Below are positions 50,876 to 59,027 of a DNA stretch of 64,000 nucleotides, piece after piece. Positions within the stretch are counted from its first letter, which is position 1. Each line of letters opens with the position of its first letter. This DNA is from Planctomycetota bacterium. Its GTDB lineage: Bacteria; Planctomycetota; Phycisphaerae; Phycisphaerales; UBA1924. The DNA lies in contig JANRJM010000006.1 of the NCBI GenBank assembly GCA_033763975.1, positions 1 through 64,000 of the forward strand, in the 5' to 3' direction. The translations under genes were made by a program, and so were the position numbers. The notes below the pieces were generated by a model that was not told the origin of the DNA, searched no databases, and saw nothing but the letters and a program-made list of their open reading frames with translations.

Positions 50876-52015
50876 TCACTTCTGGAAGATCGGCAGGTAC
50901 CGCTTGGGCATTTGCAGGATGATGAGCGCCATCGCCGTCCCGTAATCTTCGCCCGCGCTGGTATCGGCCCACAGCCCGTCGGGGCGCTGCGCCCGGATGA
51001 GTTCGCGACGGATCGCCGGCCACCACGCCGCCCACCGTGCGCCCCCAGCGAGAAAGGTCGCCTGCACCGCGTAGTAGTGCCCGTAGAAGTAGTGAATCGC
51101 CTGCTGATCCGGGCGTCCGGGCATCGCCGTGGTGAACAGGTAGTTCATCCCCGAGTCGATCGCGCGGTCCTCGTAGATGCCCGCGTACTGGAGGGAGGCG
51201 ATCCCCGCGGCCGACCGGGGCCAGGCGCTCGGGCCGGCCATCATCTGGTACCGGAACCCGCCGTCGGGGTTCTGGCAGGCGCGGACGTACTCGACCGCGC
51301 GGTCGACGGTTTCCTTGGGAACGTCGAGCCCGGCGTTGCGCGCCGAGCGGAGCGCCATGATCTGGCAGATCGTGACGCTGACGTCGGCGTCGAACGGGAC
51401 GGGGTTGTAGCGCCAGCCGCCCTCTTCGTTCTGCGTGCTCTGGATGAGGCGCACGGCGCGCACGAGGGCCGCGTGCACGCGGTCGGACTCGGCGGTCTCG
51501 CCCCCGCCGGCGGTCATGCCGTAGACCTCGCCCAGGAACAACGCCGCGAACCCGTGCCCGTACATGGGGCTGGTCGCGGTGGGCGTGGCGAGCAGCCCGT
51601 TCTCGCTGGAGTTGCGCAGGACGTACTCGAGCCCGCGCGCCACCTGCTCGCCGTACGCCCCGCGCCCGGGCAGGTTGCCGTCGGCCATGAAGGCCAGGCA
51701 CGCGAGCGACGTGACGGCGACCGTCCGCCCGTACTGCGCCGGGCCGAACGAGCCGTCCGCGTTCTGCGTGCGCGCCAACGCCGCCAGCCCCCGCGCCACG
51801 GCGGCGTCCAGCTCGGGCGTGATCTCGTTCTCGAGCGGGTTGTTCTCCGCCGAGCGGCCTGGCTCGGGCTGCGACATCTCCGCCGGGGCCATCGCCGCCC
51901 CCGGGATCAGCTCCGCCGACTCGACCGTGTCGGCCCCGGCGAACGCCGGCACCGGCGCGGGCGTCGACGCCCACGCGTGCAGGCACGCCGCCGCGATCAC
52001 GACGCCCCCGCTCAT
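50876..52015 (-). CDS. Exported prenyltransferase/squalene-oxidase-repeat protein
   Basis: A 379-residue protein with a weak signal peptide (GGVVIAAACLHAWASTPAPVPA). The chain is a series of alpha-barrel repeats with QNADGSFG, QNEEGGWRY, QNPDGGFRY and QRPDGLWAD, the QN-x-DGG-W/F pattern of the alpha/alpha toroid family. The catalytic Asp motif of squalene cyclases is not seen, so a binding or complement-like scaffold role is more likely than a cyclase. ATG at 52015 has GGGAGG upstream and overlaps the stop of the preceding gene (ATGA). A second such protein opens the same cluster at 63666. Confidence 0.85.
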   Translation of the reverse strand: MSGGVVIAAACLHAWASTPAPVPAFAGADTVESAELIPGAAMAPAEMSQPEPGRSAENNPLENEITPELDAAVARGLAALARTQNADGSFGPAQYGRTVAVTSLACLAFMADGNLPGRGAYGEQVARGLEYVLRNSSENGLLATPTATSPMYGHGFAALFLGEVYGMTAGGGETAESDRVHAALVRAVRLIQSTQNEEGGWRYNPVPFDADVSVTICQIMALRSARNAGLDVPKETVDRAVEYVRACQNPDGGFRYQMMAGPSAWPRSAAGIASLQYAGIYEDRAIDSGMNYLFTTAMPGRPDQQAIHYFYGHYYAVQATFLAGGARWAAWWPAIRRELIRAQRPDGLWADTSAGEDYGTAMALIILQMPKRYLPIFQK

Positions 52016-52764
52016 CGGCGCCTCCCGGCCTCTTCGGCCAGACGCTTGTAGTACTCCTCGGTCATGCGCTGGTACAGCGCGCTGAACTTGTCCGACTGCC
52101 CCTGCGTCAGCGCCTGACGCACGTGCTCGGGCAGGTTGCCCCACGACGCGCCCCCCGACGCCCGCGGCGGGTTTCCCGCGCCGTCCTGGCGGGGCACGCT
52201 CGGCTCGCCCCCCTCCGCGCTCGGCGACGACGCGTCCGCCTGCGTGCTCTGACGCTGCGGCTGGTCGCCCTCGCCCGGCTGGGGCTGCTGCTGGCGACTT
52301 TTCGACTTGCTCTTGCTGCGGCTCGCCTGGCGCTGCGCCTCGTCGATCAGCTTGTCCAACCGCTTGATCGCCTCGTCCTGCACGCGCTGCGTCTGCGGGC
52401 CCTTGTCGCGCGCCGTCTCCAGCCGGCGCGCCGCGTCCGACATCAACTGCACCGCCTGGTTGAAGTCGTCGGCCACATCGCCCGCTGTCAGTTGCCGGTC
52501 GAGTTCGGTGCGCGTCGCGTCCTCCGCCTTCGGCGCGTCGGGCGCGGGCTCGCGCGCCGGGGGCAGGCCCAGCAGTTCATCCAGCGTCGGCAAGGGCGGC
52601 ACGCCCGGCGACGCCGGCGGCGTTCCGGGCTTCTCGGCGGGCTGCTCGCCGGCGTTCTCAGCGGGCTTCTCGATCGGCGGCTGGGTGGACTGTGCCCACG
52701 CCGCGCTACACGCCACGCTACACGCGACGCCCCACGCCACCAGCAGCAATGTTCGCACGTTCAC
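52012..52764 (-). CDS. Small exported coiled-coil protein of the DUF4175-like cluster
   Basis: A 250-residue protein. The signal peptide (TLLLVAWGVACSVACSAAWAQ) is followed by a Pro/Glu-rich linker, a helical region (DDFNQAVQLMSDAARRLETAR ... KRLDKLIDEAQRQASRSKSKSKSR) with a basic repeat, then a Gln/Gly/Ser-rich stretch and a conserved-looking end (GGASWGNLPEHVRQALTQGQSDKFSALYQRMTEEYYKRLAEE). Start GTG at 52764 has GAGGAGG upstream and overlaps the preceding stop (GTGA). It lies between the DUF4175-like protein and the prenyltransferase-repeat protein, so it is probably a subunit of the same envelope assembly; its function is unknown. Confidence 0.75.
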   Translation of the reverse strand: MNVRTLLLVAWGVACSVACSAAWAQSTQPPIEKPAENAGEQPAEKPGTPPASPGVPPLPTLDELLGLPPAREPAPDAPKAEDATRTELDRQLTAGDVADDFNQAVQLMSDAARRLETARDKGPQTQRVQDEAIKRLDKLIDEAQRQASRSKSKSKSRQQQPQPGEGDQPQRQSTQADASSPSAEGGEPSVPRQDGAGNPPRASGGASWGNLPEHVRQALTQGQSDKFSALYQRMTEEYYKRLAEEAGRRR

Positions 52765-55700
52765 GGCGTGTCCTCCTCGGGCGCGGGGGCCGGCGCGGGA
52801 GGCTTCGCCCCGCCGGGCGCGTCGGGCTCCTGGGGGACCGCGTCCGGCGCCGGCACGATCGACGGCCCCTCCGCGTTCTTCTCCAACGCCTCCAGCATCA
52901 CCAGCGCGCGGCGCGCCAGCTCCGCCTGCAGCGATACCAGCGACTCGACCTCCTCGGGCGAGGCGTCCGGCGCGTCGTCGAGCGCTCTCGTCAGTTCCGC
53001 GGCCTCGCCCTGCATGGCACGCAGCAGCTTGAGCTCGGCCAGCGGCGGGATCAGGGGCTGCTCGCCGCCCTGACCGCCCGCGCCGTCGCCGCCCCCGCCG
53101 CCCTCTTCGTTGCGGAACTCGTCGTCCTTCTGGTCGTTCGTCAGGGCCCGCACCAGCCCCTGCAGCACGCGCAGGGCGCCCTGCTGATCGCGGACGGTAG
53201 CGGCGGCGACCGCGCCCGCGCGCAGGCGCTCGGCCGCTCTGGCCATCGCCCCGTCGAGGCGCTGGTGCGCGAACTCGAAGACCTTGGCCTCGGCGAGCTC
53301 CTCGGTGCTCGAACGCAACTGCGCCAGCCGCTCGCGCAGCTCGGCCTGCTCGTTCCCCACGCCCCGCACCTCGCTGCGATCGCGCCGCGACAGCTCGCGC
53401 CCCGCGAAGGGCTCGCTGCGCGTGAGCAACGCCGCCTGCGTCTCGGCCGCCTCGGCGTACGCCTGGCGCAGCTCCGCCCGGCGCCGGTCGGCGCTGCGTT
53501 CGTCGGCTTCTTCCTGCATCTGCTCCGCGCGGGCGAGGGCCTCGCGCAGGCGGCTGAGGCTGAGCCGCTCCGCGCCGTCGGCCTCGGCGAGGTCGGGCAG
53601 GCGCAGGGCCGCCACCGCCGCCCCCTGCGCGTCCGCCGCGGCCCCGAGCAGGTCGATGAGTTCGGTCGCGCCCCGGGCCGCCTCGCGGGCGCTCGCCTGC
53701 ACCGCGAGCGTGTTCTGGTTGAGGGTCGCCATGGCGGCGTCCAGCGCCGGCTCGGCGGGCGCCCCGCCCGCGATGACCGCGCCCAGGCGGGCGATCTCCC
53801 GCTCCTGCGCCTCGATGAGCCGCGTGATGGACTCGGTGAGCTCGGCCAGCGCCCGGCGCAACTGCTCGTCGCGCCGCGCCTCGCCCCGGTCGAGTTCGTC
53901 CAGAACGCGCTGGATGGCGCGCTCGGCCTGCGCCTGCAGCTCGTCGGCCGCCCCGCTCTGGTTCTGCTCGATCTCGTCCGCCGCCCGGCGCTGCGAGTCC
54001 GCGAGCTGCTCCTGCTGCGCCCGCTGTGCGGCGGCCTGCATCGCCTGCGCCTGCGCCGCGTCCCCCGCCTCCATCGCCTGCGCGCGCTGCAAGAGCGCCT
54101 CGACGATCGCGTCGGCCCGCTGCCCGGCCTCGCGCTGGCGACGCGCCAGGCGCTCCAGGTCCTCGCGCTCCGCGCGCGACAGTTCCTCCGCCGCCCGCCC
54201 GCGCACGGCGTCGCCCGCCGCACGCGTCTGCGAGCGGATCTGCTGCTGCTCGGTCAGCAGACGCTCCAACTGCCGACGCACCGCCCATGAATCCTGCCCC
54301 CGGTCCAGCAGGTTCGCCAGCGCCGCCAGTTCCTCCTCCACGCCCCGCTGCGCCGCCTCGCCCCGCGCCGCGGCGTCGGCCCGCTCGCGCTCCGCCCGCC
54401 CCGGGCGGCTCAGTTCGTCCAGCGCCGCCGTGGCCCGGTCGGACTTCTCGCCCGCGCTGTCCACAAACGCCTGCGCATCGCGCAGCATGCCGCTGAGCGA
54501 CTCGTCTTCCAGCCGGTTGCGTTCGACCCGGGCCGTCAGCCGGCGCAGCACGTCGCCGATGGGCGTCAGGCGTTCGCCCAGCGCTCCCTGCGCGCCCACC
54601 TGGTCGGCGGCGGTCTCGGGGTCGGTCTTCGCCCCGTCGAGGCGTCCGCGCAGACGCTCCTGGTCGCCCGCGAGGCGCTTGGCCGACTCGCGCACGCCCG
54701 AGAGTTCCGCGCGGATCTGCTCGATGAACTCGCTCTCGCCGATGACGCGCAGCCGCCGTCGTGCGGAGCGGCTTGGCTCGCGCGCGCCCGACGCGCCCAG
54801 CGCGTCCTGCGCCTCGGTCTCGATCCACACCTCGTCGCCCGGCGCGAGGCCCAGGGGCGAGAGGTCGAGCGTGGAGTTCGCCCGCTCGCGCGTCGTCGCC
54901 GGGCCCTGCGCGGGGCGAACCGACGCCAGCTCGATCGGCTCTCCCTGCGCCTCGGGCGGGGCGCCCTCCGAGCCCGCGGGCGGGCGGGCCGTCTGGTACA
55001 GCAGGCGCACCCACGCGAGGGCCACGTCGTCGCGCCCTTCGCCCGCCGCGGGCACGGCCGCGTCGGGCAGCACGGGCTCGTCGGACACGGGCTCGACGAC
55101 GGCGGCCATCGCGGGGCGATCTTCGAGCACGTCCACGCGGAACACCGCTTCGTCCGTGGCGCCGATGCCGTACGAATCCACCAGCGTCACGGGCACACGC
55201 ATGCTCTCCTTCGCGTCGAACGAGAGCGTCCACGTGGCGCCGTCGAAGGTTCCCTGCAGGTCGGACGTGTGCTCGAGCCCCGGGACGGCGCGCGACGCCC
55301 ACGCGCGCAGGTCTTCGCCCCCCGGGCCGGGGACGGGCTTGTTCAGATTCAGCACGATCGTGACCCGCGAGCCGGCGAGCACCGGACCCAACACCGCGCG
55401 ATCGTCGCGCCCCGTGCCCAGGTCGTGCGTGCCCCCGGCGTGCGGCGCGTCCGCCAGCACGTCGCCCACGTACGCCGGCGGGGTGATGTCCGCGCGCGCA
55501 CCCGTGATCGCGGGCGGGGTGACGAGCGTGACGCGCCCGACGGCCGAGCGGTCGTCGGCCGTTTCGAAGGCGAACTCGAGCTCGGCGGGCGTCGCCGCGT
55601 CGCTCGCGCCCATGCCGCCGGTATCCAGGAGGCGCTCGAACAACTCGCCCTCGACCAGGGGCGCGCCGGCGCCGGGGTCGAACGACGCGCGCCGTTCCTG

Positions 55701-56504
55701 CGACGTCAGCAGCGCGCGGCGCCACGGCCCTTCGTTCCCGTCGGCCACCACGCGATACTCGACGCCGACATCGGTCGCGCCGACGCGTGCGGGCGTGCGG
55801 GTGAGCAGGGCCCGCAGCGGGATGGGCGTGCCGAGCGGGTGGGCCGCGATCGGCGTCGCGTTGACGACCATCGTGCGCTTGGGCCAGGCGGCGCCCGACC
55901 ACGGGGTGGCGACGCGCGCCCAGCCGATGCGCGCGAACTCGGGCGCGAGGAGGCTGGTCGCGACAATCGGCACGCCCACGATCGCGAGGGAAGCCATCGC
56001 GCGACGCAGTTGGCGCGGGTTGAGGAACGCGCCCGCGCGGGGAAGCCGCCCCAGCCCCTCGACCGCGCGCGCGAGCGCCTCGGTCGCGAGCGCGTCGGTG
56101 AGCCCGCCCCCGCGCGGCCTTCGTCCGAGCTCCAGCCCCGAGGCGAGCACACCAGCCAAGCCCGCCCGGCGCCCGGCGTCGCTGCGCTCCACGCGCAAAG
56201 CCATCTCCGTGAGCGAGGGGTTGAACAGCAGCGCCGGCACCACTCGGCGCCACGCCCACCACGCGGCGACACCCAGGCCGGCGGCCCAGACGAGCAGACG
56301 CAGCGCCATCGGCAGACGGAACGCGTAGTCGATCAGGCCGACCACCAGTGCGGCGCCGAAGAGGGCCGCCACGATCTGCCCCGCCCGCTGCAGCACCAGT
56401 TGGGCCCGCGCGGCCCGTCGCAACCCTGAGAGGAGCGACGTCAGGCGCGTCACCGCCCCGGCCGACCGATGCTCGTGGGAGTCCGCGGCGTCCATGCGCT
56501 TCAT
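52761..56504 (-). CDS. DUF4175-like giant membrane protein with long coiled coil
   Basis: A 1247-residue protein. Two helices near residues 40-85 (AGQIVAALFGAALVVGLIDYAF and LRLLVWAAGLGVAAWWAW) and one near 180 (ASLAIVGVPIVATSLLAPEF) anchor it in the membrane. A periplasmic beta-rich region of about 350 residues follows (VTLVTPPAITGARADITPPAYVGDV is typical of DUF4175). The rest, from about residue 570 to 1150, is almost entirely Ala/Glu/Arg/Gln-rich coiled coil, ending in an acidic Pro-rich tail. GGAGG lies close to two possible starts, ATG 56504 and 56495. It overlaps the next gene (GTGA). It is likely a scaffold of the cluster. Confidence 0.75.
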   Translation of the reverse strand: MKRMDAADSHEHRSAGAVTRLTSLLSGLRRAARAQLVLQRAGQIVAALFGAALVVGLIDYAFRLPMALRLLVWAAGLGVAAWWAWRRVVPALLFNPSLTEMALRVERSDAGRRAGLAGVLASGLELGRRPRGGGLTDALATEALARAVEGLGRLPRAGAFLNPRQLRRAMASLAIVGVPIVATSLLAPEFARIGWARVATPWSGAAWPKRTMVVNATPIAAHPLGTPIPLRALLTRTPARVGATDVGVEYRVVADGNEGPWRRALLTSQERRASFDPGAGAPLVEGELFERLLDTGGMGASDAATPAELEFAFETADDRSAVGRVTLVTPPAITGARADITPPAYVGDVLADAPHAGGTHDLGTGRDDRAVLGPVLAGSRVTIVLNLNKPVPGPGGEDLRAWASRAVPGLEHTSDLQGTFDGATWTLSFDAKESMRVPVTLVDSYGIGATDEAVFRVDVLEDRPAMAAVVEPVSDEPVLPDAAVPAAGEGRDDVALAWVRLLYQTARPPAGSEGAPPEAQGEPIELASVRPAQGPATTRERANSTLDLSPLGLAPGDEVWIETEAQDALGASGAREPSRSARRRLRVIGESEFIEQIRAELSGVRESAKRLAGDQERLRGRLDGAKTDPETAADQVGAQGALGERLTPIGDVLRRLTARVERNRLEDESLSGMLRDAQAFVDSAGEKSDRATAALDELSRPGRAERERADAAARGEAAQRGVEEELAALANLLDRGQDSWAVRRQLERLLTEQQQIRSQTRAAGDAVRGRAAEELSRAEREDLERLARRQREAGQRADAIVEALLQRAQAMEAGDAAQAQAMQAAAQRAQQEQLADSQRRAADEIEQNQSGAADELQAQAERAIQRVLDELDRGEARRDEQLRRALAELTESITRLIEAQEREIARLGAVIAGGAPAEPALDAAMATLNQNTLAVQASAREAARGATELIDLLGAAADAQGAAVAALRLPDLAEADGAERLSLSRLREALARAEQMQEEADERSADRRRAELRQAYAEAAETQAALLTRSEPFAGRELSRRDRSEVRGVGNEQAELRERLAQLRSSTEELAEAKVFEFAHQRLDGAMARAAERLRAGAVAAATVRDQQGALRVLQGLVRALTNDQKDDEFRNEEGGGGGDGAGGQGGEQPLIPPLAELKLLRAMQGEAAELTRALDDAPDASPEEVESLVSLQAELARRALVMLEALEKNAEGPSIVPAPDAVPQEPDAPGGAKPPAPAPAPEEDTP

Positions 56505-56693
56505 CCCTCCACGAGCGCGCCCGGCGCTTCCCTGAACAATCGTCCGAAACCGCACGCCGGCACAACCCTGTGCGCGCACGCGGGCGGTCGGGCACGTCCC
56601 ATTACCAATGTACGCGGCGAACGCCCGGCGGGTGCGGACGTGACGCGCCCGTGACTCCTCGGGGAGCCCCGCCGCGCCCGCCCGCGCCATGGG

Positions 56694-59027
56694 TTATGAG
56701 AGCTTGATCAGGCGGCGGGTCATCCATTCCGCCGCGACGAGCACCATGAACAGAACCCACACGAACGGCTTGTCCCACAGCGTCTCGATGTCCGGCACGC
56801 CCTGCACGCGCACCTCGCGGTTGGGAAGCAGCGTCTCGAGCGCCTCGGGCCGGGCCGGGTCGAGCACGACCCCCCCGGACTGCTCGGCCAACGCCGCGAG
56901 CAGCGCGTGGTCGGCCTGCGGGTGGCGGAGTTCGTCGTCGGGGTTCACGACGTCGACCTTGGCCGTGATGTCGAGCCCCGCGAACATCGCGTCGGCGGGC
57001 TGGAGCGTGTACACCCCCGCGTCGGGAGGCACCCACGTGGCGCCGAAGACGCCGGGCAGGTCGTCGTCGCCGCCGCCTTCCGGACGCAGCACGATCTCGA
57101 ACGGGCGTTCGCCCTCGCGCTCGGGCGTGATGCGCACCGTGACCGACGGCGGGCGGCGTTCGATCAGCGCCTGGTCGAGCAGCCGGATCGACACCCGCAC
57201 GACGTCGCCCCGCCCTACGCGCTCGGGCGATGCGGCGAGGATCGCCGGGCGCCCGCTGCGCCCGAGGCTCTCGCGCGCCAGCAGACGCACGAGCGGGATC
57301 CAGATCCGCTCGGACAGCGTTTCGCCGCGGGCGTAGCGGTACCGCCAGGTCTCGTCGGTGCCGACGTAGGCGATCCGCCCCGCGCCGTACCGCATCGTCA
57401 TGATGATCGGCGTGCCGGTGCCGCTCGGGTCCGAGGCGGCGTGCGCGGTCGCGAGCACTTCGGCCGTGGGCTTCAGGTTCTGCGGCGCGAATCGCTGGGC
57501 GTAGTAGAGTCGGGTCCAGCCCAGGTCGGGGTCGCTCAGTTCGGCCGGCCAGGCGCGGTCGCGAGCGTCGCTCAGGCGCAGCACGCCGTAGCGCTCCGCG
57601 CCCGGCGCAGGGCGCAGCACCACCGGCCCGGGCCAGGACTGCACGCCCTCCTCGGGGTTGGTCGAGAGCGTCACGGGCAGCAGGTCGGCGAGCGGCGTCC
57701 CGCGCCAGGCGTCGGGCGTGGCCGACGGCCCGCCGATCCACAGCAGCCCGGCGCCGCGCTCCGCCACCAGCGCCCGGATCTGTCGCAGTTGGTCCTCGCT
57801 GAAGAGCGCCGGGCGGATGTCGCCGATCACCACGACGTCGATCGTGTTCCACTCGTCCTTCGTGCGCGGGACGGCCGGCAGCGGGTCGGTCCCTTCCTGG
57901 ATGTACCGCCGGTCGGAGGCCAGCAGCAGCGCCGAGGACCGGATCGACGCCTCGCGCACCAGCAGGTTCTTGACGTAGCGGTATTCCCAGCGCGGGTAGC
58001 CGTCGAAGTACGCGACGCGGATGGGCTGCTCCACCACCTGCACCTGCACGACCGCGCTGTTGTTGTCCTGCGTCAGGTCCGGGGTCTGCGCCCGCAGGCG
58101 CACGAGCGCCCGCAGCGGGCCGGCACGCGTCGGGCGCGTCGTCACCGTGACTTCCAGCGACGGGTCCGAGGAATCGAACGACCGCTCGTCGAGCGTGAGA
58201 TTGGTGTCCGCGTCGATCAGTTCGACCACGCCCCGCACGGGCGCCCCCTCGCCCCCCCGACGGTCGATCCGCACGCGCACGGGCACGAAATCACCCGCGA
58301 ACGCGGCCCCCGGCGCTTCGACGCCGGCGACGGCCAGGTCGGCCAGGTCCTGCGCGCTCCCCAAGGGCAGCACGAACACCGGCGTCCCGCGCGCCTCGAG
58401 CTGGCGCAGCGTGCCGCGCGACACCGCGTCGGCCGAGCGCCCGTCCGACACCAGCACCACCCCGGCCACGGGTCGCGACGCCACACGGCGCAGCGCCTGC
58501 TCGAGCGACTGCCCCAGCAGCGTGCGCGTGCCGGCGGGCTCGGGAATCTCGCCCGGCGCGCCCGCCAGGTCGTACGCCCCGGCGTCGAACCCCAGGTACA
58601 GCACGCCCCGGCGCTCGGCGATGCGCTCCAGCACGGGGCGGGCGGCGTCGAGCGACTCGCGCATCTGCGCCTCGCGCGCCACGCGCCGCCCGGCGCGCTC
58701 GACATCCGCCACGGTCATCGACGCCGAGCGGTCCAGCATCACCACGACCCAGTCGCGCTCGACGCGCTCGCGCGCCCGCACGAGTTGGGGGCGACAGAAC
58801 AGCAGCACCAGAAGCACGATCAGCACGCCCCGCAGCCCCGCGAGCGCCATGCGCACGCCCCGCGGGCCCACGAGCCGCCCGTACGACCACGCGGCGTACG
58901 CGAACGCCGCCAGGGTGATGAGCAGCCATCCCCACGCGGGCACGGGCGTCACCAGCGAGAACTCCACGCCCGCGTCGGCCGACGAGAGTCGTTCGAGCCC
59001 GAGCAGCCGATCGATCCACGTGCTCAC
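56694..59027 (-). CDS. VWA and GATase-like domain membrane protein, second cluster
   Basis: A 777-residue membrane protein with the architecture of the 4295-7378 product: an N-terminal helix pair (WGWLLITLAAFAYAAW and GVLIVLLVLLF), a VWA domain with an intact metal site LDRSAS, a beta-rich middle, a GATase-like domain (VVVIGDIRPALFSEDQLRQIRALVAERGAGLLWIGGPS), further beta domains and a C-terminal helix (FVWVLFMVLVAAEWMTRRL). The GTG at 59027 overlaps the BatA stop (GTGA) and GGGGGTG lies upstream. It is separated from the DUF4175-like gene by 189 bp. It is probably a MoxR-dependent envelope factor; a paralogous pair of clusters is therefore present in this window. Confidence 0.78.
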   Translation of the reverse strand: MSTWIDRLLGLERLSSADAGVEFSLVTPVPAWGWLLITLAAFAYAAWSYGRLVGPRGVRMALAGLRGVLIVLLVLLFCRPQLVRARERVERDWVVVMLDRSASMTVADVERAGRRVAREAQMRESLDAARPVLERIAERRGVLYLGFDAGAYDLAGAPGEIPEPAGTRTLLGQSLEQALRRVASRPVAGVVLVSDGRSADAVSRGTLRQLEARGTPVFVLPLGSAQDLADLAVAGVEAPGAAFAGDFVPVRVRIDRRGGEGAPVRGVVELIDADTNLTLDERSFDSSDPSLEVTVTTRPTRAGPLRALVRLRAQTPDLTQDNNSAVVQVQVVEQPIRVAYFDGYPRWEYRYVKNLLVREASIRSSALLLASDRRYIQEGTDPLPAVPRTKDEWNTIDVVVIGDIRPALFSEDQLRQIRALVAERGAGLLWIGGPSATPDAWRGTPLADLLPVTLSTNPEEGVQSWPGPVVLRPAPGAERYGVLRLSDARDRAWPAELSDPDLGWTRLYYAQRFAPQNLKPTAEVLATAHAASDPSGTGTPIIMTMRYGAGRIAYVGTDETWRYRYARGETLSERIWIPLVRLLARESLGRSGRPAILAASPERVGRGDVVRVSIRLLDQALIERRPPSVTVRITPEREGERPFEIVLRPEGGGDDDLPGVFGATWVPPDAGVYTLQPADAMFAGLDITAKVDVVNPDDELRHPQADHALLAALAEQSGGVVLDPARPEALETLLPNREVRVQGVPDIETLWDKPFVWVLFMVLVAAEWMTRRLIKLS

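Noticed and set aside
52012-56595. A minus-strand frame open for more than 1500 codons
   Set aside because: Only its last 251 codons (from 52764) look like a protein. The rest is an Arg/Ala/Gly-rich shadow of the DUF4175-like gene in another frame, a usual effect of very high GC content.
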